Positions 15,972 through 24,493 of a DNA stretch of 64,000 nucleotides are shown piece after piece; within the stretch, counting starts at the first letter, position 1, and every line of letters starts with the position of its first letter. Source of the DNA: Alteraurantiacibacter hainanensis. GTDB taxonomy: Bacteria > Pseudomonadota > Alphaproteobacteria > Sphingomonadales > Sphingomonadaceae. Below the pieces are notes generated by a model. That model searched no databases, was not told the DNA's origin, and saw only the letters and a list, made by a program, of their open reading frames with translations. Location: positions 682,001 through 746,000 of the forward strand of contig NZ_JAZAPB010000002.1 of assembly GCF_036321025.1 (NCBI RefSeq), given 5' to 3'. Position numbers and translations under genes: made by a program.

Positions 15972-17254
15972 GCCAGTCTGTCAATCAGCGAAGTCGCAAG
16001 ACGCTGGCCTGTACCTCGGAAGCGACGGCTTTCCAGAAGGCCTTCGGCAAGGAACTGAAGCGTCGCGTGGTGGACGAGCAGGAGCCCTACGCCATCGTGC
16101 AGGCGGACACGCCGCACGAACTGTTCCACGCCATGGATATCCCGATCATCACCAACCAGTGGTGGTCGGCCTACATCTCGGCCAAGCAGCTGTCGGGCCG
16201 CTATTTCGATGCCATGGTGAAGAAGGGCTTCCCGGCCAACAGCTGCAAGTACTGCTCGCTTGGCCTGGCCTGCACTCTGGCCGACGAACCTGAAACTGCG
16301 CCCTGGGGCGGCTTGCCGACGCCCACCGTGCTGGTCGCCCGGCTGACCTGCGATTGCATCCAGCATGTCTTCGGGCTGTGGGCGAAGGAACTGGACAGCG
16401 AGTTCTACCCGATGGAAGCGCCCGCCTGGGAGCACAAGGAGGAAGACTGGTACGCCCATTCGCGGGATGCGTGGGACAGGGTCTACCAGCCTGACCGGAT
16501 CGACCAGATGGTGTCGGAGATGGAAGACCTGATCGCCCTGCTGGAGGAGCGGACGGGCCGCAAGTTCGACCCTGCGCGGCTTGAACGGCTGATGGAGCGC
16601 ATCAACGAGCAGGAAGGCTATATCTGGGAAGCCGCGCAGGCGATTGGCGAAGCGCGTCCCTGCCCGGTTTCCATCGCCGAGCAGATGCCCAACACCATGA
16701 TCCCGCAATGGCACCGCGGCTCCGACTGGGCTGTGGCCCATGCGAAGAAATTCCGCGACGAGGTGCTGGACCGCATCGAGAAAGGGCTGGGCGCGGCCAG
16801 CAACGAGCGGCTCCGCCTGATGTGGATCGGCGCTGGCGTATGGCACGATCCCGGCTTCTACCAGGCGCTGGAGGAGAAGCTCGGAGCCGTCTTCGTCTGG
16901 TCGATGTACATGCCCTTTGCCGGTCCGGCCTACATCCGCGACCTGAAGGGCAAGCCGATGGAGGCACTGGCGAGCCGCGTCGCCTCGATGAACGAGACGC
17001 TTCACCTGCCGCCCTGGATGAACGGCTGGATGACATCGGAAGCCGAACGCTGCGGCATCGATGCCGCCGTCATCCTCTTGCCGCCCGACAACCGCCTTTC
17101 GCAATCGGGCACCAACCTGACCGCGCTATCTCTGGAAGAAGCGGGCGTTCCGGTGTTGCGGATCGATGCCGACATGGTGGATGCCGAGAACTGGGACCAC
17201 GACCGCATGGTGGCCCTGGTGGAGGACTTCCTGCACGAGAAGGGCCTCGCATGA
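15968..17254 (+). CDS. 2-hydroxyacyl-CoA dehydratase/benzoyl-CoA reductase-like subunit, larger (428 aa)
   Basis: It resembles the HgdA/BcrB/FldB subunits. The start has the family-like A-D-T-P-H-E-L-F-H-A-M-D-I-P then N-Q-W-W-S-A-Y, a cysteine cluster S-C-K-Y-C-S-L-G-L-A-C-T and C-D-C-I-Q-H-V-F suited to Fe-S ligation, and a C-terminal V-P-V-L-R-I-D-A-D-M-V-D sequence. In studied systems (R-2-hydroxyglutaryl-CoA, phenyllactyl-CoA, benzoyl-CoA) these proteins are oxygen-sensitive and need an ATP-dependent activator. The start is GTG at 15968, in a GTGA overlap with the CoA-transferase stop. It overlaps the DctP gene by ATGA. The substrate is unknown. Confidence 0.7.
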   Translation: MSQSVNQRSRKTLACTSEATAFQKAFGKELKRRVVDEQEPYAIVQADTPHELFHAMDIPIITNQWWSAYISAKQLSGRYFDAMVKKGFPANSCKYCSLGLACTLADEPETAPWGGLPTPTVLVARLTCDCIQHVFGLWAKELDSEFYPMEAPAWEHKEEDWYAHSRDAWDRVYQPDRIDQMVSEMEDLIALLEERTGRKFDPARLERLMERINEQEGYIWEAAQAIGEARPCPVSIAEQMPNTMIPQWHRGSDWAVAHAKKFRDEVLDRIEKGLGAASNERLRLMWIGAGVWHDPGFYQALEEKLGAVFVWSMYMPFAGPAYIRDLKGKPMEALASRVASMNETLHLPPWMNGWMTSEAERCGIDAAVILLPPDNRLSQSGTNLTALSLEEAGVPVLRIDADMVDAENWDHDRMVALVEDFLHEKGLA

Positions 17255-18282
17255 AGCGCTTCGCGATCCTCCTTTGCCTGATGCTGGCGGCTGCGTGCAG
17301 CAGGCCCGTGCCCGAGGGAGTGACCGAACTCACCTATGCTTCGCCCTATCCTCCCGGCCATCCGTTCAGCCGGGCGGACCAGACCTGGATGGAATTCGTC
17401 GAGGAACGCTCGGAGGGGCGCATCCGGATCAGGCCGATCTGGTCGGGTGCCCTGCTGTCGTCGGACATGTCGATGACGGAAATCCGCCACGGGGTTGCCG
17501 ATATCGGTCTCATCACCCCGATCTACACGCGCGGCGGCACCCACCTGCTGCGCACGCAGACCGGTTTCTACAGCGGCGCCGATTCCATCGAGACGCAACT
17601 GGCCCTCTACCGCTGCATGGCGGCCAGCGAGCCGCAGTTCGACCGGGAACTGGAAGGCCTGAAGCTGCTCGCCCTGCAGGGCGGGGTCCTGCCCGGCATC
17701 CTCACGCGCTCGCAGAAGGTCGAGGAGCTGGGCGACCTGACCGGATTGCGCATCCGCGCCCCGACGGAACTTCTCCCGGTGCTCGACAACCTCGGGGCTG
17801 ATCCGGTCGATCTGCCGATGGGCGAAGTCTACAGCGCCCTTGCCAAGGGCGTGATCGACGGTGTGGTGGCGCCGCCCGAAACCCTTCAATCGCTCCATTT
17901 CGGGGAAGTGACCGACTACTTCTTCGACCTGCGCATTCCGCGCGGTGCCTATCCCTCGCGGGCGATGGACATGGATGTATGGCGCTCGCTCACCGATGAG
18001 GAACGGGCCATCCTGGAGGAAAGCATTGCTGTGTGGGAAGGCGCGCTGGCCGACGAGAACCGCGCCGCCGCCGCCGCCGGGGAGGCCATCGCCGCCGACA
18101 CCATTACGATAACCCCTGCCAACGACGAGGATCAGCAGCGGTTCGACGAACTCTACCTGCGCGAAGGGGAGGCCAACGCACGCGCGCTGGCAAGCATGGG
18201 GATAGACGCCATGACAGCCTATCGCGTGGCGCGCGAAAGCCTTGTCGCGCGGGACACAGTTATTTGCGGAGATACGATGTGA
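17251..18282 (+). CDS. dctP: TRAP transporter solute-binding protein DctP, probable lipoprotein (343 aa)
   Basis: This is the receptor that delivers substrate to DctQM. The signal sequence M-K-R-F-A-I-L-L-C-L-M-L-A-A-A-C looks like a lipoprotein signal, which is less usual for a Gram-negative DctP, generally a free periplasmic protein. Family features: T-Y-A-S-P-Y-P-P-G-H-P near residue 28, G-V-A-D-I-G-L-I, L-R-I-R-A-P-T near residue 168 (the conserved arginine that binds carboxylate), and G-V-I-D-G-V-V-A-P-P-E-T. It lies five genes after dctM, separated by the CoA enzymes, which ties the transporter and the enzymes to one substrate. It overlaps both neighbours by 4 bases. Confidence 0.9.
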   Translation: MKRFAILLCLMLAAACSRPVPEGVTELTYASPYPPGHPFSRADQTWMEFVEERSEGRIRIRPIWSGALLSSDMSMTEIRHGVADIGLITPIYTRGGTHLLRTQTGFYSGADSIETQLALYRCMAASEPQFDRELEGLKLLALQGGVLPGILTRSQKVEELGDLTGLRIRAPTELLPVLDNLGADPVDLPMGEVYSALAKGVIDGVVAPPETLQSLHFGEVTDYFFDLRIPRGAYPSRAMDMDVWRSLTDEERAILEESIAVWEGALADENRAAAAAGEAIAADTITITPANDEDQQRFDELYLREGEANARALASMGIDAMTAYRVARESLVARDTVICGDTM

Positions 18283-19439
18283 CGCAGCAACCGCTGGCCG
18301 GGATCACCGTCGCCGATTTCAGCCATGTCATGGCCGGGCCGTTCGCCAGCCATATCCTGCGCCTGATGGGGGCCGAGGTCATCAAGATCGAATCCCCCCG
18401 TGGCGACCAGTTCCGCAACTACGGTTCCAACCGCGACTTCGACGGGATGAGCCCCGCTTTCATCGCCGCGAACGTGGGCAAGAAAAGTATCGCGCTGAAC
18501 CTCAAGGACGAAGGCGATCAGGAGACAGCGCGGCGCATCATCGCCAAGAGCGACGTGATGCTGGAGAATTTCCGGCCCGGCGTCATCGACCGGCTGGGTT
18601 TCGGCTACGATGCGGTCCGCAAGCTGCGCGACGACATCGTGTTCTGCTCAGTCTCCGGATACGGACAGGACGGCCCGCACCGCGACTGGCCGGCCATCGA
18701 CAACATCGTGCAGGCCACCAGCGGGATGATGATGCTGAGTGGTGCGGAAGGCGATCCTCCCGTGCGCGTCGGCTTTCCGATCGTGGACACGCTGACCGGG
18801 CAGACTGCCGCCGTGGCGATCCTGGGGGCACTGTTGCAGCGCGAGCGGACAGGCAAGGGCGCCTACATCGACGTCTCGATGATCGATGCGAGCCTGTCCT
18901 TCATGACGTCCGCGCTCACGCCCTACCTCGTCACCGGCTCCGCCCTGCGGCGAATGGGGAACACCGGTTACAGCGAGCTCCCGACGGCCGCCCTGTTCGA
19001 GACGCAGGATGGCCGGCACATCTCTCTGGGCGTGGTGCAGGAAAACCAGTTCATTGCCCTGGCCCGAATTCTCGAGCGCGAGGACTGGCTGACGGACGAT
19101 CGCTACGCGACCGCCGATGCCAGGCGGGCCAATTTCGACGCGATGCACGATGAACTCACGAACATCTTTCGCTCCCGCACCGCCGAGGCATGGGAACGCG
19201 ACCTGAGCGCGGCAGGAATTCCCTGCGGCAAGGTGAGGCAAGTGAACGAAGCGGCAGAGCTTGGCTCGTCAGCGGCCCTGCTCGACCTGGAGATCGAAGG
19301 CCTGCCGCAAGCCTGCCGCGCGCAGGTGCCGAACGCCGGTTTCCGGATGCAGCCCGGTCAACCGGGTACGGACAAGGCACCGCCGCGGCTCGACGAGAAC
19401 AGAGAGGAGATACTCGCATGGCTGGAGTCAGACGATTGA
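18279..19439 (+). CDS. family III CoA-transferase, CaiB/BaiF type (386 aa)
   Basis: A single-module formyl-CoA-transferase-like protein. Visible are G-I-T-V-A-D-F-S-H-V-M-A-G-P-F at the N-terminus, G-A-E-V-I-K-I-E-S-P-R-G-D, N-F-R-P-G-V-I-D-R-L-G, and G-F-P-I-V-D-T-L-T-G with the candidate catalytic aspartate, followed by R-T-G-K-G-A-Y-I-D-V-S-M. It begins with GTG at 18279, overlapping the dctP stop (GTGA), and ends 22 bases inside the next gene. Together with the tandem enzyme at 13887 it gives the operon two CoA transfer steps. Possible roles are activation of an imported acid and recycling of CoA from a product. Confidence 0.92.
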   Translation: MTQQPLAGITVADFSHVMAGPFASHILRLMGAEVIKIESPRGDQFRNYGSNRDFDGMSPAFIAANVGKKSIALNLKDEGDQETARRIIAKSDVMLENFRPGVIDRLGFGYDAVRKLRDDIVFCSVSGYGQDGPHRDWPAIDNIVQATSGMMMLSGAEGDPPVRVGFPIVDTLTGQTAAVAILGALLQRERTGKGAYIDVSMIDASLSFMTSALTPYLVTGSALRRMGNTGYSELPTAALFETQDGRHISLGVVQENQFIALARILEREDWLTDDRYATADARRANFDAMHDELTNIFRSRTAEAWERDLSAAGIPCGKVRQVNEAAELGSSAALLDLEIEGLPQACRAQVPNAGFRMQPGQPGTDKAPPRLDENREEILAWLESDD

Positions 19440-22072
19440 GCGTCCCCGCGCGAAACAACCCGCTCCGCCGCCTCGCGCTCGCACTCCTCGCGGTACTCGT
19501 CCCGCTTCTCGCGGCGACCTCTGTCCAGGCCCAGCCCTATCCCGACTATGAGCGGGAATCGCTCTACGTTCCGGTGCGCGATGGAACCCGACTGGCGCTG
19601 AACATATACCGTCCGGCGGACGCGGATGGGGTCGTCGAAGAACCCCTCCCGGTCATCTTTGCCTTCACGCCCTACCGGGCACGCTATTTCAACGAAGATG
19701 GCGAGGTGGTGGAACTGGCGCTGGGCGACGGGCTGGCGCTGCGTTCGCTGATCCGCGCAGGATATGTCGTCGCCACGGCGGACGTTCGCGGTAAAGGTGC
19801 CTCCTTCGGCAGCAGGCGAGGCTTCCTCGACCAGACGGAAGCGATGGACGGGCGCGACCTGCTGGCCTGGCTGGCGGAGCAACCCTACACGACGGGCGAT
19901 GCCGGGATGATCGGCTGCTCTTACCTGGGCGGTTCGACCACGCTTGTTGCCGGTGCCGCGCCGCCATCGCTGAAAGCGGTCTTCATCGGCGCGACCGACT
20001 GGGACAAGTACGACTTCGTGCGCCGCGGAGGGCTGACCGCGCAGTTCAACACCCGCCCTGACGAGCCGCCCTCGGTCGACCTCGCCAGCGTGCCGGTGGA
20101 TGCCGACGCCGATGGCGCCATGCTGCGGGCAGCAGTGGCCGAGCACGCCGGGAACACGCCGATGGCGGCGCTGTGGAACGAGATGCCCTACCGCGACAGC
20201 CTATCGTCCTACACCGGCAATGCCTTCTGGGACGAGGTGGCCGTCTGGCAATATGCCGACCGCATCCGCGATGCCGACATCGCGACCTATTACTGGAGCA
20301 ATTGGGAAGACGAACCGACGAGCCAGGTACTGGTTGCCGCGCGCAATCTAGACAGCCGGCTGCTGGTTGGCCCAGGCAGCCACTGCGTGCCGCCGCCGGG
20401 CTTCGACTTCGTGGGCGAGATCACTCGCTATTTCGATTACCACCTGAAGGGAATCGACCAGGGCTTCTCGCAGCAGCCCCGCGTCATCTACTGGGCAGAT
20501 CGCGGAACGGACGAGGGCGAGTACGTGCGCGGCGAAACCATTCCCGGCACGCACTCCACAAGCCAGGCGTGGTATCTGAACGGACCGGATGAGGAAGGCA
20601 CTCCTGGCCTGTCGCCATCGCCGCAGGATGCCGGAAGCGACCGGTTGGTTGTCGATTACGACGTGGCCTCGGGCGAATACTTCGCCTTCTGGCCCGAAAG
20701 CCTCGCCGAGCACGGCCTGAGCTATACCAGCGCGCCTTTCGAGAAAGCCACGGACCTCCTCGGCTATCCCGTCGCCCACGTCGAACTGTCGGCCGATCGC
20801 CCCGATGCCAACGTGTTCGTCTATCTCGAGCAGCTTTCTCCCGGGGGGGAGGCCGAGGTGCTTTCGTTCGGCCGCCTGAAGATTTCCCACCGCGCGACGG
20901 CACCGGCCCCGTGGGACAATCTCGGACTGCCATGGCACAGCGGATACGAGGCCGGTGTCGCTCCGCTGGAGCCGGGCGAGACAGCCCGGCTGCCGATTGC
21001 GATGATGCCGCTTTCCCACCGCGTGCAGCCCGGTTACCGGCTGCGTTTCGTCATTACCGGGGCCGACCCGCGGCAGCGCAATCTTGCCGAGGTGAGGGAG
21101 GATCCTGCCCCGGCATTCGAAATCCGGCGGGGGTGGCAATCAGGCTCCCGCATCGATCTGCCGCTCTCCGCGGTGGAGGAAGAACCGGCCATTGCCGGCC
21201 AGGTCGGCGATGCGGGGGGTCGCGGACAGTATCCGGCCGTGGCGCAGCGCCGCGAGGATGCTCCGGGCTACACACTCTATCGCCCGCAGGTTCTTCCCGC
21301 CGAGCCCATGCCTGTCGTGCTGTGGGGCAACGGCGGATGCCGCGACAATGGACTTAGCGCCAGCCATGCCCTGCGCGAATTCGCCAGCCATGGCTTCCTG
21401 GTGATCGCCAACGGCACACCGCGGCAGGAGACAGCCGTTCTCCTGCAGGTTCCTCCCCCGCCTTCGGGCGCCGGTGGACCGCGCATGCTGCCGCCACCCT
21501 CGGAACGTATGCCCGACGAGACGTCTACGGAGCAGCTGCTGGCGGCGCTGGAATGGGCCGCCCGCGCGAATGCCGACCCTGCCGATCCGCTGTATGGCAA
21601 GATCGATACGGAAACTGTGGCCGCCACTGGCCACAGTTGCGGCGGACTGCAGGCCCTGCTGGCAGGCACGGACCCGCGGATCGACACCGTCATCGCCTTC
21701 GGCAGCGGGGTCTACAACCGCGGCAGCGGCGGCCTGAGCGGCGTGCAGATCGACAAGACCCGGCTGGATGACCTGCACACGCCTGTCGCCTACATCCTGG
21801 GCGGACCCACCGATATCGCCTATCCCAATGGTAGCGACGACTTTGCGCGCATCGATCACGTTCCCGTGATGCTGGCCAACCTGCCGGTAGGGCATGGCGG
21901 CACGCTGATGCTAGAAGACGGCGGCGAATGGGCGCGGGTCGGCGCAGCATGGTTGGCGTGGCAGTTGCGCGGAGATATGGGCGCCGGGCGTCTGTTTACC
22001 GGCGACGATTGCGGCCTTTGCGACGCGGAGGATTGGACCGTGGAGCGAAAGCAGTTTCCTGACGCGCCGTGA
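19418..22072 (+). CDS. secreted two-domain hydrolase: CocE/NonD domain fused to an alpha/beta hydrolase (884 aa)
   Basis: The ATG at 19418 follows AGAGAGGAGA and opens a long signal peptide ending V-Q-A-Q. Residues about 40-590 are a CocE/NonD S15-type hydrolase with nucleophile elbow G-C-S-Y-L-G-G (serine 168), P-G-S-H-C as possible histidine loop and a jelly-roll-like region. Residues about 600-884 are a second alpha/beta hydrolase with G-N-G-G-C-R-D-N-G-L-S-A-S-H, G-H-S-C-G-G (serine 740) and G-H-G-G-T, ending in a D-C-G-L-C motif. The two parts match the separate genes at 2631 and 4657. It is the last gene of the coupled operon and probably releases in the periplasm the acid that the TRAP system imports. 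Confidence 0.88.
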   Translation: MAGVRRLSVPARNNPLRRLALALLAVLVPLLAATSVQAQPYPDYERESLYVPVRDGTRLALNIYRPADADGVVEEPLPVIFAFTPYRARYFNEDGEVVELALGDGLALRSLIRAGYVVATADVRGKGASFGSRRGFLDQTEAMDGRDLLAWLAEQPYTTGDAGMIGCSYLGGSTTLVAGAAPPSLKAVFIGATDWDKYDFVRRGGLTAQFNTRPDEPPSVDLASVPVDADADGAMLRAAVAEHAGNTPMAALWNEMPYRDSLSSYTGNAFWDEVAVWQYADRIRDADIATYYWSNWEDEPTSQVLVAARNLDSRLLVGPGSHCVPPPGFDFVGEITRYFDYHLKGIDQGFSQQPRVIYWADRGTDEGEYVRGETIPGTHSTSQAWYLNGPDEEGTPGLSPSPQDAGSDRLVVDYDVASGEYFAFWPESLAEHGLSYTSAPFEKATDLLGYPVAHVELSADRPDANVFVYLEQLSPGGEAEVLSFGRLKISHRATAPAPWDNLGLPWHSGYEAGVAPLEPGETARLPIAMMPLSHRVQPGYRLRFVITGADPRQRNLAEVREDPAPAFEIRRGWQSGSRIDLPLSAVEEEPAIAGQVGDAGGRGQYPAVAQRREDAPGYTLYRPQVLPAEPMPVVLWGNGGCRDNGLSASHALREFASHGFLVIANGTPRQETAVLLQVPPPPSGAGGPRMLPPPSERMPDETSTEQLLAALEWAARANADPADPLYGKIDTETVAATGHSCGGLQALLAGTDPRIDTVIAFGSGVYNRGSGGLSGVQIDKTRLDDLHTPVAYILGGPTDIAYPNGSDDFARIDHVPVMLANLPVGHGGTLMLEDGGEWARVGAAWLAWQLRGDMGAGRLFTGDDCGLCDAEDWTVERKQFPDAP

Positions 22073-22106
22073 TCCGGCAAGTGTGTTTTTCTGATTTACG
22101 GAGAGG

Positions 22107-23513
22107 ATGATGACCCAGTTCAACCGCCTTAATCCCATGACCGGCGAAGTCGCCTCCAGCGCAGAGGCGATGCAACCGGGCGACATTCCCGCCATCGCGG
22201 CCAAGGCGCAGGCGGGCTTCGCCGAATGGTCGAAGATGGGGCCCAACGCACGCCGCGCGGTGCTCAACAAGGCGGCCGACGCGCTGATGGGGAAGAAGGA
22301 CCAATTCGTCGCCGCCATGATGGGCGAGATCGGCGCGACCGCTGGCTGGGCCATGTTCAACCTCGGCCTTGCGGCTGGCATGGTGCGCGAAGCTGCCGCC
22401 ATCACCACGCAGATTTCGGGCGAAGTGATCCCCTCGGACCACGAAGGCACCGTCGCCATGGCGCTGCGCGAACCGGTGGGCGTCATGCTCGGAATCGCGC
22501 CGTGGAATGCGCCGATCATCCTCGGCGTGCGCGCCATCGCCGTGCCGCTGGCCTGCGGCAACTCGGTGATCCTGAAAGCGAGCGAGCAGTGCCCGCGCAC
22601 CCACGCGCTGATAATCGAGGCGTTCGCCGAAGCCGGCTTCCCCGATGGAGTAGTGAACGTCGTCACCAACGCGCCCGAGGACGCCGCTGACGTGGTGGGC
22701 GCGCTGATCGACGCGCCCGAAGTCCGGCGCATCAACTTCACCGGATCGACCGCGGTCGGCAAGATCATCGCCAAGCGAGCCGCAGAGCACCTGAAGCCCG
22801 TCCTGCTGGAACTGGGCGGCAAGGCGCCGATGGTGGTGCTGGAAGACGCCGACATCGACGAGGCGGTGAAGGCTGCCGGGTTCGGCGCCTACATGAACCA
22901 GGGCCAGATCTGCATGAGCACCGAGCGCATCATCGTGGTCGATGCCGTGGCCGACGAGTTTGCCCGCAAGTTTGCCGAGAAGGTCAAGTCCATGCCGGTG
23001 GGCGACCCCACCGAAGGCAAGACGCCGCTGGGCGCGGTAGTCGACAGGAAGACCGTCGATCACTGCTATTCACTGATCGAGGATGCGAAGTCCAAGGGCG
23101 CCGAACTGCTGGTGGGCGGCGAGACGACGCAGAACGTGCTCATGCCTGCTCACCTGGTGGACAAGGTGACGCCGGACATGAAGCTGTTCCGCGACGAGAG
23201 CTTCGGCCCCGTCGTCGGCATCGCCCGCGCGCGGGACGAGGCCCATGCCATCGAACTGGCGAACGACACGCAGTACGGCCTTTCCAGCGCCGTGTTCACG
23301 AAAGACACCGCACGCGGGCTGAAGGTGGCGCGGCAGATCCAGGCAGGCATCTGCCACGTCAATGCCTCCACGGTATCGGACGAGCCGCAGATGCCCTTCG
23401 GCGGCATGAAGGCATCGGGCTATGGCCGTTTCGGCGGAAAGGCCGGTATCGACGCATTCACCGAACTTCGCTGGATCACCTTCGAGACCGAACCCGGCCA
23501 CTACCCGATCTGA
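22107..23513 (+). CDS. aldehyde dehydrogenase, vanillin/salicylaldehyde-dehydrogenase type (468 aa)
   Basis: An NAD(P)-dependent aldehyde dehydrogenase of the Vdh/DoxF kind, oxidising aromatic aldehydes to acids. Motifs: A-P-W-N-A-P-I-I near residue 132, F-T-G-S-T-A-V-G, L-E-L-G-G-K-A-P with glutamate 235, and N-Q-G-Q-I-C-M-S-T-E-R with the catalytic cysteine 269. The Q-I-C-M-S-T variant is typical of vanillin and salicylaldehyde dehydrogenases. An alternative ATG three bases later has better spacing to GGAG. Placed between a hydrolase operon and pobA, it could make 4-hydroxybenzoate or vanillate from the aldehyde. It ends close to the AraC gene on the opposite strand. Confidence 0.85.
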   Translation: MMTQFNRLNPMTGEVASSAEAMQPGDIPAIAAKAQAGFAEWSKMGPNARRAVLNKAADALMGKKDQFVAAMMGEIGATAGWAMFNLGLAAGMVREAAAITTQISGEVIPSDHEGTVAMALREPVGVMLGIAPWNAPIILGVRAIAVPLACGNSVILKASEQCPRTHALIIEAFAEAGFPDGVVNVVTNAPEDAADVVGALIDAPEVRRINFTGSTAVGKIIAKRAAEHLKPVLLELGGKAPMVVLEDADIDEAVKAAGFGAYMNQGQICMSTERIIVVDAVADEFARKFAEKVKSMPVGDPTEGKTPLGAVVDRKTVDHCYSLIEDAKSKGAELLVGGETTQNVLMPAHLVDKVTPDMKLFRDESFGPVVGIARARDEAHAIELANDTQYGLSSAVFTKDTARGLKVARQIQAGICHVNASTVSDEPQMPFGGMKASGYGRFGGKAGIDAFTELRWITFETEPGHYPI

Positions 23514-23519
23514 GCGGGG

Positions 23520-24404
23520 CTAAACGGCGCGGCGTTTCGGCCGGTGCTGACGCTGGCGTTCGGCACTGGGCCGAACGCCCGTCATCCGCAGGTAGAAGCG
23601 CGAGAAGTAGGACGGGTCGTCGAAGCCCAGAGCATCGGCGACCTGCGCTACCCTTGCATTGGTAAAGTTGAGCAATTGACGCGCCTCGGTAGCAAGGCGG
23701 CGGTTGATGTACTCGAGCGGGGAAAGCGACAGGGCATCCTGCGCCGCGCGGGCCAGCGTGCGCGGCGTGCAGCCTAGTTCGCGGGCATAATCCTGCACTG
23801 TCCAGTGCGCATGCGAATGAAGCTCCACCAGGGTCTTGAACCGATCCACGAGAGCCGAGGTGCCCGCGGGTTGCTCGGCCGCCTCGCGCGTCGATGCGGC
23901 CAGCCGCAGCCATGCTTCCGCCAGCGATGCGCGTAACGCCGTGCCGTTGGGGTCGGAGGCAACCGCTTCGCAGGCCAGCAGCTGATCCGCCAGCCCGGCC
24001 AGGCGCTCGGTCGCCTGCGCCGACAGCGATAGCAGTCCCGGGCGCTGCAAGACCGAATGCAGCGGGTCCGATGGCCCGAGCAATCGGAGGAACTTGCTGC
24101 GGCCGGTCATCACCAGTCCGTCGGTAGGATCGGAAAAGCGAAATCCGTGGGTGCGGCCCGGCGGAACGAAGACGAGTGCAGGAGCGGTAGCGGCCTTCGT
24201 GGCGGAGTCGAGCCGGATATCGGCTTCGCCAGCCCTGACGAAAAGCACCTGAAACAGGTCCGGATGCCTGTGGCTAGCAATCTCCCAGTGATAGCCTGCG
24301 CTGCGGGCCTCGATGGTCTCCCAATGAAAGAAATCGGGAATTTCATCGCCCACTTTTTCCCCGAACAGGCCGAAGGAGGGGATAATGGCGGCGCGCATGT
24401 TCAT
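23520..24404 (-). CDS. AraC-family regulator, probable PobR/PobC-type activator of pobA (294 aa)
   Basis: The N-terminal half is cupin-like (H-W-E-I-A-S-H-R-H-P-D-L-F-Q-V-L-F, then P-P-G-R-T-H-G-F-R-F). The C-terminal 100 residues hold two helix-turn-helix units: W-T-V-Q-D-Y-A-R-E-L-G-C-T-P-R-T-L-A-R, and A-R-V-A-Q-V-A-D-A-L-G-F-D-D-P-S-Y-F-S-R-F. This arrangement matches HpaA/PobC-type activators of 4-hydroxybenzoate and 4-hydroxyphenylacetate genes. It is divergent from pobA across 89 bases, the normal setting for such an activator. It may also control the aldehyde dehydrogenase, which lies tail to tail with it. Confidence 0.88.
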   Translation of the reverse strand: MNMRAAIIPSFGLFGEKVGDEIPDFFHWETIEARSAGYHWEIASHRHPDLFQVLFVRAGEADIRLDSATKAATAPALVFVPPGRTHGFRFSDPTDGLVMTGRSKFLRLLGPSDPLHSVLQRPGLLSLSAQATERLAGLADQLLACEAVASDPNGTALRASLAEAWLRLAASTREAAEQPAGTSALVDRFKTLVELHSHAHWTVQDYARELGCTPRTLARAAQDALSLSPLEYINRRLATEARQLLNFTNARVAQVADALGFDDPSYFSRFYLRMTGVRPSAERQRQHRPKRRAV

Positions 24405-24493
24405 GTCTCAAATGTACCATTCTGCCGACGGTTTGTCCCTTCCAAAAAGGCACCCCCTTGCGGCATCCTTGCGAAAACGACTGGGGAAGAGGC

